Below are positions 7,847-16,990 of a stretch of 64,000 bases of DNA, in pieces (the first letter of the stretch is position 1; each line of letters opens with the position of its first letter). The stretch spans positions 1 to 64,000 of the forward strand of contig FR898644.1 of NCBI GenBank assembly GCA_000437215.1. The letters run 5' to 3'. Position numbers and translations under genes: made by a program. The DNA comes from Clostridium sp. CAG:440. GTDB lineage: Bacteria > Bacillota > Clostridia > TANB77 > CAG-508. Under the pieces are notes generated by a model, which made no database searches, had not been told where the DNA came from, and was given only the letters and a program-made list of their open reading frames with translations.

Positions 7847-8157
7847 TTATAGGTTAATTATAAAAGAATTTTTTTTATTTGTTATTTACAACAATACATA
7901 AAGAAGTGTAACAAAACCAAGTTAAATCTCTTAGTATTGTTGAATTTTGTCGAATTGTTTTGCTTGCATTTTTAAATTATTTATGTAATAATAATTTTAT
8001 TAAATTACATATTATCATATTTAAAATCATGTGATTAATTTTTATCAAATTTTTAAATCAGATTTTTATATCTAAAAAAATCAGTAGGAAGAAAAATGAA
8101 AAATGAAGGAGGTGAACTTTTTTATTATATAAATTTAAAATAAAGGAGTTATAATAT

Positions 8158-9273
8158 ATGGAACAAAATAAGAGGCTATTAAATCCAAAATTGGATGTCG
8201 TTTTTCAAGCATTATTTGGTGAAGAAGGAAGTGAGGGGATAACAAAATCTTTTTTAGAAGAGATATTAGAAGTAAAAATATTAAAAATACAGTTAAATAT
8301 AAATCCTATTTTAAGAAGAAAAAAACAAGATGATAAACTTGGCATTTTAGATGTGGCAGTTAAAATTAATGAAAATCAGAATTGTGATATAGAAATGCAG
8401 ATGATAAAACAGGAATATATAAAAGAAAGAATATTATTTTACTGGAGTAAATTATATATAAGAAGTATAGCAAAAGGTCAAGATTATAATAAGTTATAGA
8501 AAAGTATAATTATTTTAATAACAGACAAAAATGTTTCAGGACTTGAAGATATGGAATGTCATACTAAATGGAAAATTTTAGAGACGAAAAATAAACAGAA
8601 AATATTGACAGATAAGTTAGAAATTCATATAATACAGCTAGACAAATTAAAAGAAAATATAAAAAATATAAATGACAATTTATTAGATTGGTTAATGTTT
8701 TTAGAAAATCCAAAATCTGAAAGGGTGATAAAGAAAATGGATGAAAATAAAGCACTAAAAGAAGCCAAGAAAAAATTAGATAAATTAAGTGAAGATGGAA
8801 AAATGCAACAATTGGCATGGTGGAGAGAAAAAGCTGTATATGAAGAAAATACTAGAAAAAGAGAAGAAGAAGAGATGAGAAAGCTCAAAATTCAAATTGA
8901 TGAAGGAAAAAAACAGCTTGATGAAGGCAAAAAGAAACTTGATGAAGGTCAAAGGAAGCTTGACGAAGGTCAAAGGAAACTTGACGAAGGTCAAAGGAAA
9001 CTTAATGAAGGCCAAAGGAAGCTTGACGAAGGTCAAAGACAAATTGATGAAGGTAAAAAGCAACTTGACGAAAGACAAAGACAGCTTGATGAAGATAGAA
9101 AACAATTTGTTGAAGATAAAAAGAGGCTAGATGAAGAAAAAGATAAATTTTTTAAACAAATAGAAAAAAATAAGCAAATAGAGATAGCCAAAAAAATGAA
9201 AGAAAAGAAAATGGATATAGAGCAAATAAAAGAAATTACAGGTTTAACAACACAAGAGATAGATATCTTATAA
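8158..9273 (+). pseudogene. Rpn/PD-(D/E)XK nuclease family transposase-like gene, interrupted by TAG
   Basis: The N-terminal part (LLNPKLDVVFQALFGEEGSE, then KKQDDKLGILDVAVK and CDIEMQM) matches the Rpn-type PD-(D/E)XK family, with the D...E-x-Q active-site pattern and the RILFYWSKLYIRSI segment. A TAG at 8497-8499 interrupts it after DYNKL; the same frame then continues through ECHTKWKI, a conserved-looking part, to 9273. It is therefore a single nonsense change, not a frameshift. Other genes here end in TAG, so TAG is a normal stop. The C-terminus is a long coiled coil of 7-residue repeats. The second part could still be translated from an internal start near 8551 or 8737. Confidence 0.7.
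8893..9110 (+). repeat. 21-base tandem repeat coding for LDEGQRK-type heptads
   Basis: About ten copies of a 21-base unit (cttgacgaaggtcaaagga type) encode LDEGQRK, LDEGKKQ and similar heptads. They form a highly charged coiled coil at the C-terminus of the Rpn-type gene. Exact in-frame 21-base periodicity suggests growth by slippage or unequal recombination. Confidence 0.85.
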
Positions 9274-9291
9274 TAAATTAGAGGTGAAAAA

Positions 9292-10893
9292 ATGAAAAGC
9301 AAATGGCCTAAATATTTATTTATATTAGTACTAATTGGAATAGTAATATTTGCATATTTTAAAATTAAAGGTGAAGAAGAAATAAAAAAACAGCAAGAAT
9401 ATAGTAGTTCATCTCAGAATGAAGAAAAAATTAAAGAAATAACTATAGGAATTGCACAATTTGATACAATAAACCCAATAATTAGTAATAACAAGAATGT
9501 ACAAAGTATAAGTAGATTAATATATGAACCATTAGTAAATTTAACAAAAGATTACAAACCAGAAGCAGCACTTGCAAAAGAATGGGCAAAGCAAGATGAA
9601 AAAACATATATAATAAAAATTAGAGATGATGTAAAATGGTCAAATGGTTCTAAGTTTACCTCAGAAGATGTACGTTTTACTATAGATAAAATAAAAACAG
9701 ATGAAAATGTAACATCAATTTATGCATATAATGTACAATATGTATCAGGGGTAGATATTGTTGATGACTATACTTTAAATATTCATTTGTCACAGGAAGT
9801 TCCTTTTTTTGAATATTATTTAACATTCCCAATATTATCAAAAGATTACTATGAAGGAGAGGTTTTTTCAAATACTAATAAAAACCTAAATCCAGTGGGA
9901 ACAGGAAAATACAAAATTGTAAATGCTGAGACATCATATATTACATTGGAAAAAAATGATAATTGGTGGAATTCAAAAAATATAGGATTATCACTAGAAA
10001 AAATAAATATAAATTTATATTCTTCAGTTGGGGAATTATATAACAGTTTTAAAACAGGAAATATTGATCTATTAGCAACAGATAATAGTAATTTTAATGA
10101 TTATATAGGTACAATAGGATATAATTTAAAAGAAGTAAGGGGCAGAGAACATATATTTTTAGCATTAAATACAACAAGCAATATATTATCAGACTTAACG
10201 GTAAGGAAAGCAATTGCGGAGTCTATTGATAAAACAAGTATTACTTCAAATGTTTATGGCAATAAATATTATACTTGTAATTTCCCTTTAGAGTATGGTT
10301 CTTGGTTGTATAATAGTAGTAAAAATTCGAATATAAATTACAATTTAGAACAAGCAAAACAAGAATTAGTAGATAATGGATGGAGTTATAAAAATCAGTC
10401 TTGGCAAAAGTATTTGAATAATAAAACACAAAAAATATCTTTAAATTTTGTTGTAAAGGCTAGTGATGAAAGCAAAAAAGCAGTTGCTGAAAATATAAAA
10501 ACACAATTAGAAAATCAAGGTATAAGAATAAATTTAATTTACGCGTCAGATACACAATATGAAAGCTATTTACAAAATAAAAATTATGATATCATATTAT
10601 GTAGTAATTATTTAGGAATCTCACCAGACATGACAACATTTTTCGGAGAAGGAAATTTAGCAAATTATTCAAACGAAGAAATTACTCAGATTATGAATGA
10701 AGTAAAAAATACAACAGACGAAAAAATATTAAAAGAAAAATATGAAAAATTAGAACAAATATATAACACACAAATACCATATATTAGCCTGGCTAATAGT
10801 AAATACAATGTTTTGTATAATTCAAATTTAGTAGGGGATGTATCACCAAATTGGTACAATGTATTTTACAATATAGAAGGATGGTATAAATAA
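9292..10893 (+). CDS. Membrane-anchored peptide-binding protein of an ABC importer (SBP family 5)
   Basis: This 533-residue protein is an OppA/DppA-type solute-binding protein that captures peptides, or possibly nickel complexes, outside the cell. The N-terminus has one transmembrane helix (about residues 8-24) and no lipobox cysteine, so it is anchored by an uncleaved signal. Family segments are SRLIYEPLVNLTKDYKPEAALAKEW, the WSNGSKFTSEDVRFTIDKIK hallmark and DLTVRKAIAESIDK. No permease or ATPase genes are beside it, so its partners lie elsewhere. It follows the Rpn-type gene by 18 bases with GAGGTG before the ATG. Confidence 0.87.
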   Translation: MKSKWPKYLFILVLIGIVIFAYFKIKGEEEIKKQQEYSSSSQNEEKIKEITIGIAQFDTINPIISNNKNVQSISRLIYEPLVNLTKDYKPEAALAKEWAKQDEKTYIIKIRDDVKWSNGSKFTSEDVRFTIDKIKTDENVTSIYAYNVQYVSGVDIVDDYTLNIHLSQEVPFFEYYLTFPILSKDYYEGEVFSNTNKNLNPVGTGKYKIVNAETSYITLEKNDNWWNSKNIGLSLEKININLYSSVGELYNSFKTGNIDLLATDNSNFNDYIGTIGYNLKEVRGREHIFLALNTTSNILSDLTVRKAIAESIDKTSITSNVYGNKYYTCNFPLEYGSWLYNSSKNSNINYNLEQAKQELVDNGWSYKNQSWQKYLNNKTQKISLNFVVKASDESKKAVAENIKTQLENQGIRINLIYASDTQYESYLQNKNYDIILCSNYLGISPDMTTFFGEGNLANYSNEEITQIMNEVKNTTDEKILKEKYEKLEQIYNTQIPYISLANSKYNVLYNSNLVGDVSPNWYNVFYNIEGWYK

Positions 10894-10907
10894 AAATAAA
10901 AAAATAC

Positions 10908-10935
10908 TTGACAAAACAAAAATTTGGTATATAAT
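10908..10935 (+). promoter_or_regulatory. Sigma-A promoter of recA
   Basis: TTGACA at 10908-10913 and TATAAT at 10930-10935, spacer 16. No clear LexA box (GAAC-N4-GTTC type) is seen between it and recA. Confidence 0.75.
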
Positions 10936-10977
10936 ACATTTGTCAAACAAAAGTTCATAAAAATAAGGAGGAAAAAC

Positions 10978-12024
10978 ATGAGCGAAAATTTAGAAAAAAA
11001 GAAAGCACTAGAGATGGCAATGAGTCAAATAGAAAAACAATTTGGAAAAGGTTCTGTAATGAAATTAGGAGAATTTAAAGCAATGGAAGTAGAAGCAATA
11101 CCAACAGGAGCTTTAAGTTTGGATATGGCATTAGGAATAGGAGGAGTACCAAGAGGTAGAATTATAGAAGTATTTGGTCCTGAATCATCAGGAAAAACTA
11201 CACTTGCACTTCATATAGTTGCAGAAGCACAAAAAATGGGTGGAGATGCAGCATTTATAGATGCAGAACATGCATTAGATCCAGTATATGCAAAAAAATT
11301 AGGTGTTGATATAGATAATTTAATAGTGTCACAACCAGACACAGGAGAGCAAGCATTAGAAATTACAGAAAGCTTAGTTAGAAGTGGAGCTTTAGATGTA
11401 ATAGTAGTAGACTCTGTTGCAGCTTTAGTTCCAAAAGCAGAAATAGATGGTGACATGGGTGATTCACATATGGGACTACAAGCAAGACTTATGTCACAAG
11501 CACTAAGAAAATTAACAGGAGCTTTAAATAAAACAAAAACAGTATTGATTTTTATAAATCAATTAAGAGAAAAAATAGGAGTAATGTTTGGAAATCCTGA
11601 AACAACAACAGGAGGAAGGGCTCTAAAATTCTATGCCTCAGTTAGACTTGATATAAGAAAAATTGAAAATATTAAGCAAGATGGTGAAGTAAAAGGAAAT
11701 AGAGTAAGAGTAAAAGTAATAAAAAATAAGGTTGCACCACCATTTAGAGAAGCAGAATTTGATGTTGTGTATGGAGAAGGAATATCAAAAGCAGGTAATA
11801 TTTTAGATATGGCAGTAAATCTAGACATAATAGAAAAAAGCGGTTCATGGTTTAGTTATAATGGAGAAAGAATAGGACAAGGAAGAGAAAATGTAAAAAG
11901 ATACTTAAAAGAAAATCCAAAACTATTAGAAGAAGTAGAAAGCAAAGTAAGAGCTAATTTTGCAAAAGCATTTGAAGAAAGTTTAGGAGAAGAATTACCA
12001 TCAATAGAAGAAGATGAAGAATAA
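10978..12024 (+). CDS. recA: Recombinase RecA
   Basis: This 348-residue protein is RecA, the ATP-dependent strand-exchange protein that also activates LexA cleavage. Walker A is GPESSGKT at residues 67-74, followed by the [33 protein letters not shown] and [21 protein letters not shown] segments. The start at 10978 has AAGGAGG 6 bases upstream; an upstream in-frame extension is not RecA-like and covers the promoter. The acidic C-terminal tail ([11 protein letters not shown]) is typical. recX follows 18 bases later, a common order. Confidence 0.97.
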   Translation: MSENLEKKKALEMAMSQIEKQFGKGSVMKLGEFKAMEVEAIPTGALSLDMALGIGGVPRGRIIEVFGPESSGKTTLALHIVAEAQKMGGDAAFIDAEHALDPVYAKKLGVDIDNLIVSQPDTGEQALEITESLVRSGALDVIVVDSVAALVPKAEIDGDMGDSHMGLQARLMSQALRKLTGALNKTKTVLIFINQLREKIGVMFGNPETTTGGRALKFYASVRLDIRKIENIKQDGEVKGNRVRVKVIKNKVAPPFREAEFDVVYGEGISKAGNILDMAVNLDIIEKSGSWFSYNGERIGQGRENVKRYLKENPKLLEEVESKVRANFAKAFEESLGEELPSIEEDEE

Positions 12025-12042
12025 TATGAAAGAAGGCAACCT

Positions 12043-12498
12043 ATGTATTCAAAAGAAGAATTTGACAAAGAAAAAACAAAAGTATTAAAATATATATTAT
12101 ACAAAAAAAGAAGTGAATATGAAATAAGAAATAAGTTTTCTAAAAGCATAGAAGAAAATTTATTAGATGATATAATAGAATACTTAAAAGAAGCTAAATA
12201 CATAGATGATGGACAATTTATAGAAAAAACAATAAACAATTTTATGATACTAAAAAACTTATCAATAAAAGAAATACAATATAAATTAATATCAAAAGGG
12301 TTAAATAAAAATCTAATAGAAGACTATATATATAATGAAAATGAAGAATTAAACAATTATGAAATAAAATCTGCAAAGAATATTATATATAAAAAATCAA
12401 ATACAATGGAACTAGAAGATATAAAAACATATTTGATAAAAAAAGGTTATAAAATAGAAAATATAAATTCTGCTATAGAGCAATATAAAGATGAATAA
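12043..12498 (+). CDS. recX: Regulatory protein RecX
   Basis: This 151-residue protein is a RecX-type inhibitor of RecA filaments. It is made of helical repeats with the pattern YKKRSEYEIRNKF...YLKEAKYIDDGQF and a second unit LKNLSIKEIQYKLISKGL. The length is at the short end for RecX of Firmicutes. Its position right after recA supports the call. Confidence 0.85.
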   Translation: MYSKEEFDKEKTKVLKYILYKKRSEYEIRNKFSKSIEENLLDDIIEYLKEAKYIDDGQFIEKTINNFMILKNLSIKEIQYKLISKGLNKNLIEDYIYNENEELNNYEIKSAKNIIYKKSNTMELEDIKTYLIKKGYKIENINSAIEQYKDE

Positions 12499-12518
12499 AA
12501 GAGAGGATGTTAATAAAA

Positions 12519-13274
12519 ATGGCAATTTTGACATTAGAAACAAAACAATATGCAATAAAAATAGAAAATTTTGAGGGACCCCTTGATTTATTATGTCATT
12601 TAATAGATAAAAACAAAATGAACATATATGACATAAATTTAAGTGAAATAACAGATCAGTACATAAAATATTTAAATGAAATGGAAAAATTAAATTTAGA
12701 AATTGCAAGTGAATTTTTAGTTATGGCCTCTACTCTTTTATATTTAAAATCAAAAAAATTACTTCCAAAACAAAACGAGGAAGAAGAAGAATTAACTGAA
12801 GAAGAGCTAATAAACAGAATTATAGAATACAAAAAATTTAAAGAAATAAGTAAAACTTTAAAACAAAACTATTTAATGTATTCTAATAGATTCTTTAAAG
12901 GACAAGAAGAAATAGAATTACCAAAAAAACAGTTGGAAATAAATTATGAAAAATCACTAATTCCTGAGCTATATAAAAATTTGATAGAGAGAAATAGTGT
13001 AAAAATAAATCAAAATGCAAAAAATATAGAAAAAATTGCAATAGTAGAAAATTATACAGTATCAAGCAAAGTAAAAGAAATGCTAAAAGTATTAATAAAG
13101 CAAAAAAAGTTTATATTTAATAAATTATTTTCAATAAAAAAGAAAAACAAACAAGAAGTAGTAACAGCATTTAGTGGATTATTAGAATTATCTAGAAGAA
13201 GTAAAGTATCTACAAATCAAGAGGAATTATTTGGAAATATTTTAGTAGAGAAAAAGAATAAAAATATTTCGTAA
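12519..13274 (+). CDS. scpA: Segregation and condensation protein A
   Basis: This 251-residue protein is ScpA, the kleisin subunit that bridges SMC dimers in chromosome condensation. The N-terminus has the family signature IENFEGPLDLLCHLIDKNKMNIYDI and ITDQYIKYL, followed by FLVMASTLLYLKSKKLLP. The ATG at 12519 is taken as start because GAGAGG at 12501-12506 leaves normal spacing; an in-frame ATG at 12507 touches the ribosome binding site. The usual partner gene scpB does not follow; a DUF2953 gene does. Confidence 0.9.
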   Translation: MAILTLETKQYAIKIENFEGPLDLLCHLIDKNKMNIYDINLSEITDQYIKYLNEMEKLNLEIASEFLVMASTLLYLKSKKLLPKQNEEEEELTEEELINRIIEYKKFKEISKTLKQNYLMYSNRFFKGQEEIELPKKQLEINYEKSLIPELYKNLIERNSVKINQNAKNIEKIAIVENYTVSSKVKEMLKVLIKQKKFIFNKLFSIKKKNKQEVVTAFSGLLELSRRSKVSTNQEELFGNILVEKKNKNIS

Positions 13275-13334
13275 AAGGTTTATAAAAGAAATTTTTGGAA
13301 AAACTAATATAAAGTCTATAAGGAGGACAAAATA

Positions 13335-13952
13335 TTGGTTTTTCTTTTTATATTATTAACTATTATAATAGTTTTAATATTTTCAAAAATACAAGTAGAA
13401 ATAGAAAATTTTAGATTAAATTTGCCAAAAAATAAAAACAAGATATTAAATGATACTTTTTTGTTCAAAATAAAATTAGTTATTTTTGGGACATTGCCAA
13501 TAATAAACTTAAAAATAAACAGGGAAAAATTAAAAAAATTAGAGAATAATTTAAAAGACAAAAAAATAAAACTAGATATAAATAAAATTGGAAAACAAAT
13601 AACTAAAGAAAATATTAATGATGCAAAAAAATTACAAATGCACATAGAAAAGATTAAGCTAAAAATTAATTTTGGAACAGAAAATACAATATTAACGTCT
13701 TTTATTGTCCCAATAATAAGCACAATTTGGAGTATAGTTCTTACTAAGAAGAGAGTTAAAGAAGAAAAACAAAGGCTAGAAATAAATCCAATTTATAATA
13801 AAGGAAATTTGGTAAATATAGTATTTGAGGGTATATTTGAGATAAAAATGATACATATTATAAAAGTAATATGCGCTAAAATAAAGAAAAGGAGAGTGGA
13901 AAAGTATGAGCGAACATCCAATAGAAGGGCTTATGACTACAGCTATGAGTAG
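13335..13952 (+). CDS. DUF2953 family membrane-associated protein
   Basis: This 205-residue protein begins with one hydrophobic segment (about residues 1-14, VFLFILLTIIIVLIF) and ends with the DUF2953 hallmark region EINPIYNKGNLVNIVFEGIFEIKMIHIIKV. The start codon is TTG, chosen because AGGAGG at 13321-13326 is 8 bases upstream. Such genes usually sit beside ytfJ in spore formers, as here, where the two overlap by 47 bases. Function is not known. Confidence 0.75.
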   Translation: MVFLFILLTIIIVLIFSKIQVEIENFRLNLPKNKNKILNDTFLFKIKLVIFGTLPIINLKINREKLKKLENNLKDKKIKLDINKIGKQITKENINDAKKLQMHIEKIKLKINFGTENTILTSFIVPIISTIWSIVLTKKRVKEEKQRLEINPIYNKGNLVNIVFEGIFEIKMIHIIKVICAKIKKRRVEKYERTSNRRAYDYSYE

Positions 13953-14547
13953 CATACAAGATATGATAGATGTAAATACTATAATAGGGGAACCAATAGA
14001 AACATCTAATAATATAGTTATTATTCCAATATCAAAGGTTAGTTTTGGTTTTGCAGCAGGAGGAAGCGAATTTTCTGGAGAAACAATAGATGAATACTCA
14101 AAAAAAGACAAAGAGGAGCAAATACAATATAGGTTACCGTTTGGAGGAGGAAGTGGAGCAGGAGTTACAATAAACCCAATTGCGTTTATTGTAATATCAC
14201 AAAATAATGTAAAATTATTACCAGTAAATCATTCGTCATCAATAGATAAAATTTTAGACTATATACCAGATTTAATAGAAAAAACAAATAATATAATGAA
14301 TAGATGTATTAGTAACAAAAAACAGGAAACACAAGAAATATTAAAACAAATGAAACAAAATACAAAAAAACAAGAAAGAATTGAAAAAAAACAAGAAAAG
14401 CAGACAGAAAATATAGAAAACACTATGAAAAAAATAGAACAAGATAAAAAGAAAAACAATCCAAACAAAAGTAATACAGAATATGAATTTGAATATGATG
14501 ATACTAATTTTGACAATGATGAATTTGAAGATTATGAAGATGAGTAA
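13906..14547 (+). CDS. ytfJ: Sporulation protein YtfJ/GerW family
   Basis: This 213-residue protein has the GerW/YtfJ core: HPIEGLMTTAMSSIQDMIDVNTIIGEPI, then VIIPISKVSFGFAAGGSEF and a glycine-rich FGGGSGAGVTINPIAFIVI. Members are made during sporulation and affect germination. The C-terminal third is a charged, helix-rich extension (KKQERIEKKQEKQTENIE, then an acidic end) that is longer than usual. It overlaps the DUF2953 gene in another frame and has GGAGAG upstream of its ATG. Confidence 0.9.
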   Translation: MSEHPIEGLMTTAMSSIQDMIDVNTIIGEPIETSNNIVIIPISKVSFGFAAGGSEFSGETIDEYSKKDKEEQIQYRLPFGGGSGAGVTINPIAFIVISQNNVKLLPVNHSSSIDKILDYIPDLIEKTNNIMNRCISNKKQETQEILKQMKQNTKKQERIEKKQEKQTENIENTMKKIEQDKKKNNPNKSNTEYEFEYDDTNFDNDEFEDYEDE

Positions 14548-14575
14548 TAAAATTTAAAGTATTACAAATAAAAAA

Positions 14576-14607
14576 CAATTCAAAGTTATAATTATAACTT
14601 TGAATTG
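14576..14607. terminator. 32-base perfect palindrome, probable terminator
   Basis: CAATTCAAAGTTATA and its exact complement meet without a gap at 14591-14592. It follows ytfJ and precedes the dgt promoter. It lacks a clear T-run, so an operator role for dgt is also possible. Confidence 0.5.
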
Positions 14608-14651
14608 TAACTATATAAATGAACAAATGCTAAGACAAATAAATAAGTTCA

Positions 14652-14680
14652 TTGTCTATTTTGTGTATTTATGTTATAAT
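14652..14680 (+). promoter_or_regulatory. Promoter of dgt
   Basis: TTGTCT at 14652-14657 and TATAAT at 14675-14680 with a 17-base spacer. Confidence 0.7.
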
Positions 14681-14699
14681 CTGCATTAAGGTGATTTTA

Positions 14700-15872
14700 A
14701 TGAAAGATTTATTTAAAAATTATGCAGCAAATAGCAATAATTTAAAATGGGCAAATATGATAAAAAGAGAAGAAAAATTATATTCTAGGGGAAATGATAT
14801 ACGTTCAGAGTTTGAAAGGGATTATACAAGAGTAATACATAGTAATGCTTATAGAAGACAAAAACATAAAACACAGGTATTTTTTTCGCCTGAAAATGAT
14901 CATATTTGTACAAGAATTGAACATGTTACATATGTTGAATCTATTAGTTATACAATAGCTAAATATTTGGGGTTAAATGTAGAATTAACACGAGCTATAG
15001 CAATAGCTCATGATATAGGACATAGTCCTTTTGGTCATCAAGGTGAAAAAATTTTGTCTGAAATATCAAAAAGAGATTTAGGAAAAACGTTTTGGCATGA
15101 AAAAAATGGATTAGAGTTTGTTGATAAAATAGAATTATTAGAAGATAAGTCTAAAAATATGCAAAATTTAAATTTAACATATGCAGTAAGAGATGGAATA
15201 ATATCTCATTGTGGGGAGATTGATGAAAATAAATTAAAACCAAGAGATGAATATATAGATTTAAATAGTTATTCTAAACCTAACCAATATGCTCCATATA
15301 CATGGGAGGGGTGTGTAGTAAAAATTGCTGATAAAATTTCTTATTTAGGAAGAGACATAGAAGATGCTATAACCCTGGGAATATTAGATGAACATTTGGA
15401 TGATTTATATAAAATACTAAACAAAAACAAAAGTGAGGTAATAAACAATACTGTTATTATAAATAGTTTGATATATGATTTATGCAATAATTCATCACCA
15501 GAAAAAGGACTATGTTTTTCAGAAGAAATATTTGAATTAATAAAAGAAATAAAAGATTTTAATTACAAATATATATATTTATCTGAAAGGCTTAAACCAT
15601 CAACAAAATATTTTGAATTAGTATTAAATCAAATTTATGACACATTAAATAATTCAAAAGAAAATTTAAAAAGGTTTTATCCAGAATTATTTAAAGATTT
15701 TGAAGATTGGCTATCTTATTATTGGAATTTACCAAGAAATAAAAATGCTAAAAATAAGGCTATATTTGATTTAAATGATAGGAAATCATATAGCCAAGCA
15801 ATAATTTATTATATAGCTGGGATGACAGATAATTATGCAATTGATATGTATAATAAAATTGTTGGATTTTAA
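14700..15872 (+). CDS. dgt: dGTP triphosphohydrolase (HD domain)
   Basis: This 390-residue protein is a deoxyguanosinetriphosphate triphosphohydrolase-like HD-domain enzyme that cleaves dNTPs to deoxynucleoside and triphosphate. The N-terminal RSEFERDYTRVIHSNAYRR motif is typical. HD metal ligands are His75 (TRIEH), His104-Asp105 and His108/His113 in AIAHDIGHSPFGHQGE, and the last aspartate is in KIADKISYLGRD. The start at 14700 has AAGGTG upstream; an in-frame extension to 14652 covers the promoter. It is transcribed alone towards the convergent carboxypeptidase fragment. Confidence 0.92.
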   Translation: MKDLFKNYAANSNNLKWANMIKREEKLYSRGNDIRSEFERDYTRVIHSNAYRRQKHKTQVFFSPENDHICTRIEHVTYVESISYTIAKYLGLNVELTRAIAIAHDIGHSPFGHQGEKILSEISKRDLGKTFWHEKNGLEFVDKIELLEDKSKNMQNLNLTYAVRDGIISHCGEIDENKLKPRDEYIDLNSYSKPNQYAPYTWEGCVVKIADKISYLGRDIEDAITLGILDEHLDDLYKILNKNKSEVINNTVIINSLIYDLCNNSSPEKGLCFSEEIFELIKEIKDFNYKYIYLSERLKPSTKYFELVLNQIYDTLNNSKENLKRFYPELFKDFEDWLSYYWNLPRNKNAKNKAIFDLNDRKSYSQAIIYYIAGMTDNYAIDMYNKIVGF

Positions 15873-15893
15873 AACCCAAAATTAATATTTTAA

Positions 15894-15936
15894 TTTAAAT
15901 GCCACATTTTTTAGTCAAATTATTGTGGCATTTAAA
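15894..15936. terminator. Bidirectional terminator between dgt and the carboxypeptidase fragment
   Basis: TTTAAATGCCACA (15894-15906) pairs with TGTGGCATTTAAA (15924-15936); both genes end into it. Confidence 0.75.
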
Positions 15937-15965
15937 TATTTAATTTTATTTAATATATAAAATGC

Positions 15966-16757
15966 TTATGTTCTTAATAAATTGATCCATTTGTAAATTA
16001 TTTGTTTTGACATTGTAAAAATAGTGGTTTTATCAACATCATTTGAAGCTATAATGTTCGTGGTAGACAATGTATCTCCATTTAATGAATATGTGGCAGT
16101 ACCAACTACTTGCCCCTTGTGGATAGGTGCAGTTATTGGATTAATTGTTATAGTTTGCTCAATCTTATTTTCATTTCCTTTTTCTATTAAACATCCAGAA
16201 GTTTCTTCAAATTCAACATTAACAGTACTTTTAACTCCTTTGTTAACATTTATAGTGTTTACAATATCCCCCTTTTTGGCAAATTGTTTGAAAGAAAATT
16301 TGCTAAAACCATAATCTAAAAGTTTTGTAGCTTCTGCAAATCTTACTTTTGTTGAAGGAGCTTTCATAATAACAGCAATTAATGATAAATCATCACGAGT
16401 TGCACTTGCTGATAAATTATATAAAGCAAGTGATGTTGAACCTGTTTTTAGGCCTGTTGCGCCTTTATAAGTTCTAATTAATTTATTTGTATTTACTAAT
16501 TGTGATTTTCCATCACGCAAACTATCCATATATATAGTAGTATATTTTGTTACCTGAGGGTATTTGGTTAAAAGTTCTCTAGACATTAAACTAATATCAT
16601 AACTAGAGGATATATGACCATCTTCGTCAATTCCATGGCAATTTTTAAAACAAGTATCATTCATCCCAAGTTCTTTTGCTTTGTCATTCATCATTTTAAC
16701 AAAAGATTCTTCTGAACCTGCAATATGCTCTGCCATGGCAACAACACAATCATAGAC
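15966..16757 (-). pseudogene. dacF: D-alanyl-D-alanine carboxypeptidase, 3' part only
   Basis: The reading covers the C-terminal two thirds of a DacF-type penicillin-binding protein: VVAMAEHIAGSEESFVKMMND, the KTG motif (ATGLKTGST) and the C-terminal beta domain ending in a hydrophobic helix. The N-terminal part with the signal peptide and the catalytic SxxK and SxN motifs is missing. The homologous frame can be followed upstream of the ATG at 16736 through Tyr-Asp-Cys-Val-Val-Ala to about 16757, then similarity stops where the mobile element begins. In relatives the sequence there is S-G-N-D. So the gene was cut at the SxN motif, most likely by insertion of the element. The missing 5' part is not in this window. 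Confidence 0.8.
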
Positions 16758-16820
16758 TGTACAATTTAGACACTATTCAGAAGTATTGAAAAATAAGAAA
16801 AAATTGATTATAAACACCTA
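16750..16820. other. Left junction of the integrative conjugative element (candidate att site)
   Basis: Carboxypeptidase coding similarity stops at about 16755-16757, and typical ICE genes begin 130 bases later. The chromosomal side reads (complement) GATTGTGTTGTTGCC. No integrase is within the window; it should lie at the far end. The exact core cannot be set without the other junction. Confidence 0.5.
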
Positions 16821-16825
16821 TAAAA

Positions 16826-16853
16826 AAGCTACTATTTTTTGGTAGTTTTTTTA
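16826..16853 (+). terminator. Weak hairpin with T-run at the element boundary
   Basis: AAAAAGCTAC and GTAGTTTTTTT surround a T-rich loop. It could shield the element from outside transcription. Confidence 0.45.
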
Positions 16854-16888
16854 TTTTTGGTAAAAAAAGAAAAAGAGGTGAAGAAAGA

Positions 16889-16990
16889 ATGTGGCAATTT
16901 ATGTTAGGAATTTTTATAGGTGCTAATGTTTCATTATTTTTATATGCAATAATACTTGCAGGAAAAAAAGGTGAAATACATTATGAATGA
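16889..16990 (+). CDS. Short one-helix membrane protein, DUF3789-like
   Basis: This 33-residue protein (MWQFMLGIFIGANVSLFLYA...) is one hydrophobic helix followed by a short charged end. Such DUF3789-type mini-proteins commonly stand before the replication gene of Firmicutes conjugative elements. GAGGTG at 16875-16880 serves the ATG. Its stop overlaps the start of the next gene (16983), which suggests translational coupling. Function is unknown. Confidence 0.6.
   Translation: MWQFMLGIFIGANVSLFLYAIILAGKKGEIHYE

Noticed and set aside
8497..8499. TAG as a recoded sense codon
   Set aside because: Several intact genes here end in TAG (for example rpmG and the dehydrogenase at 7094), so TAG is a normal stop and this is most likely a nonsense mutation.
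8785..9105. Long reading frames on the opposite strand of the heptad-repeat region
   Set aside because: They mirror the repeat, have no ribosome binding site and code for low-complexity Phe/Leu/Lys strings; they are shadows.
8893..9110. CRISPR array
   Set aside because: The repeats are 21 bases, contiguous and in frame, coding for heptads; there are no spacers. No CRISPR array was seen anywhere in the window.
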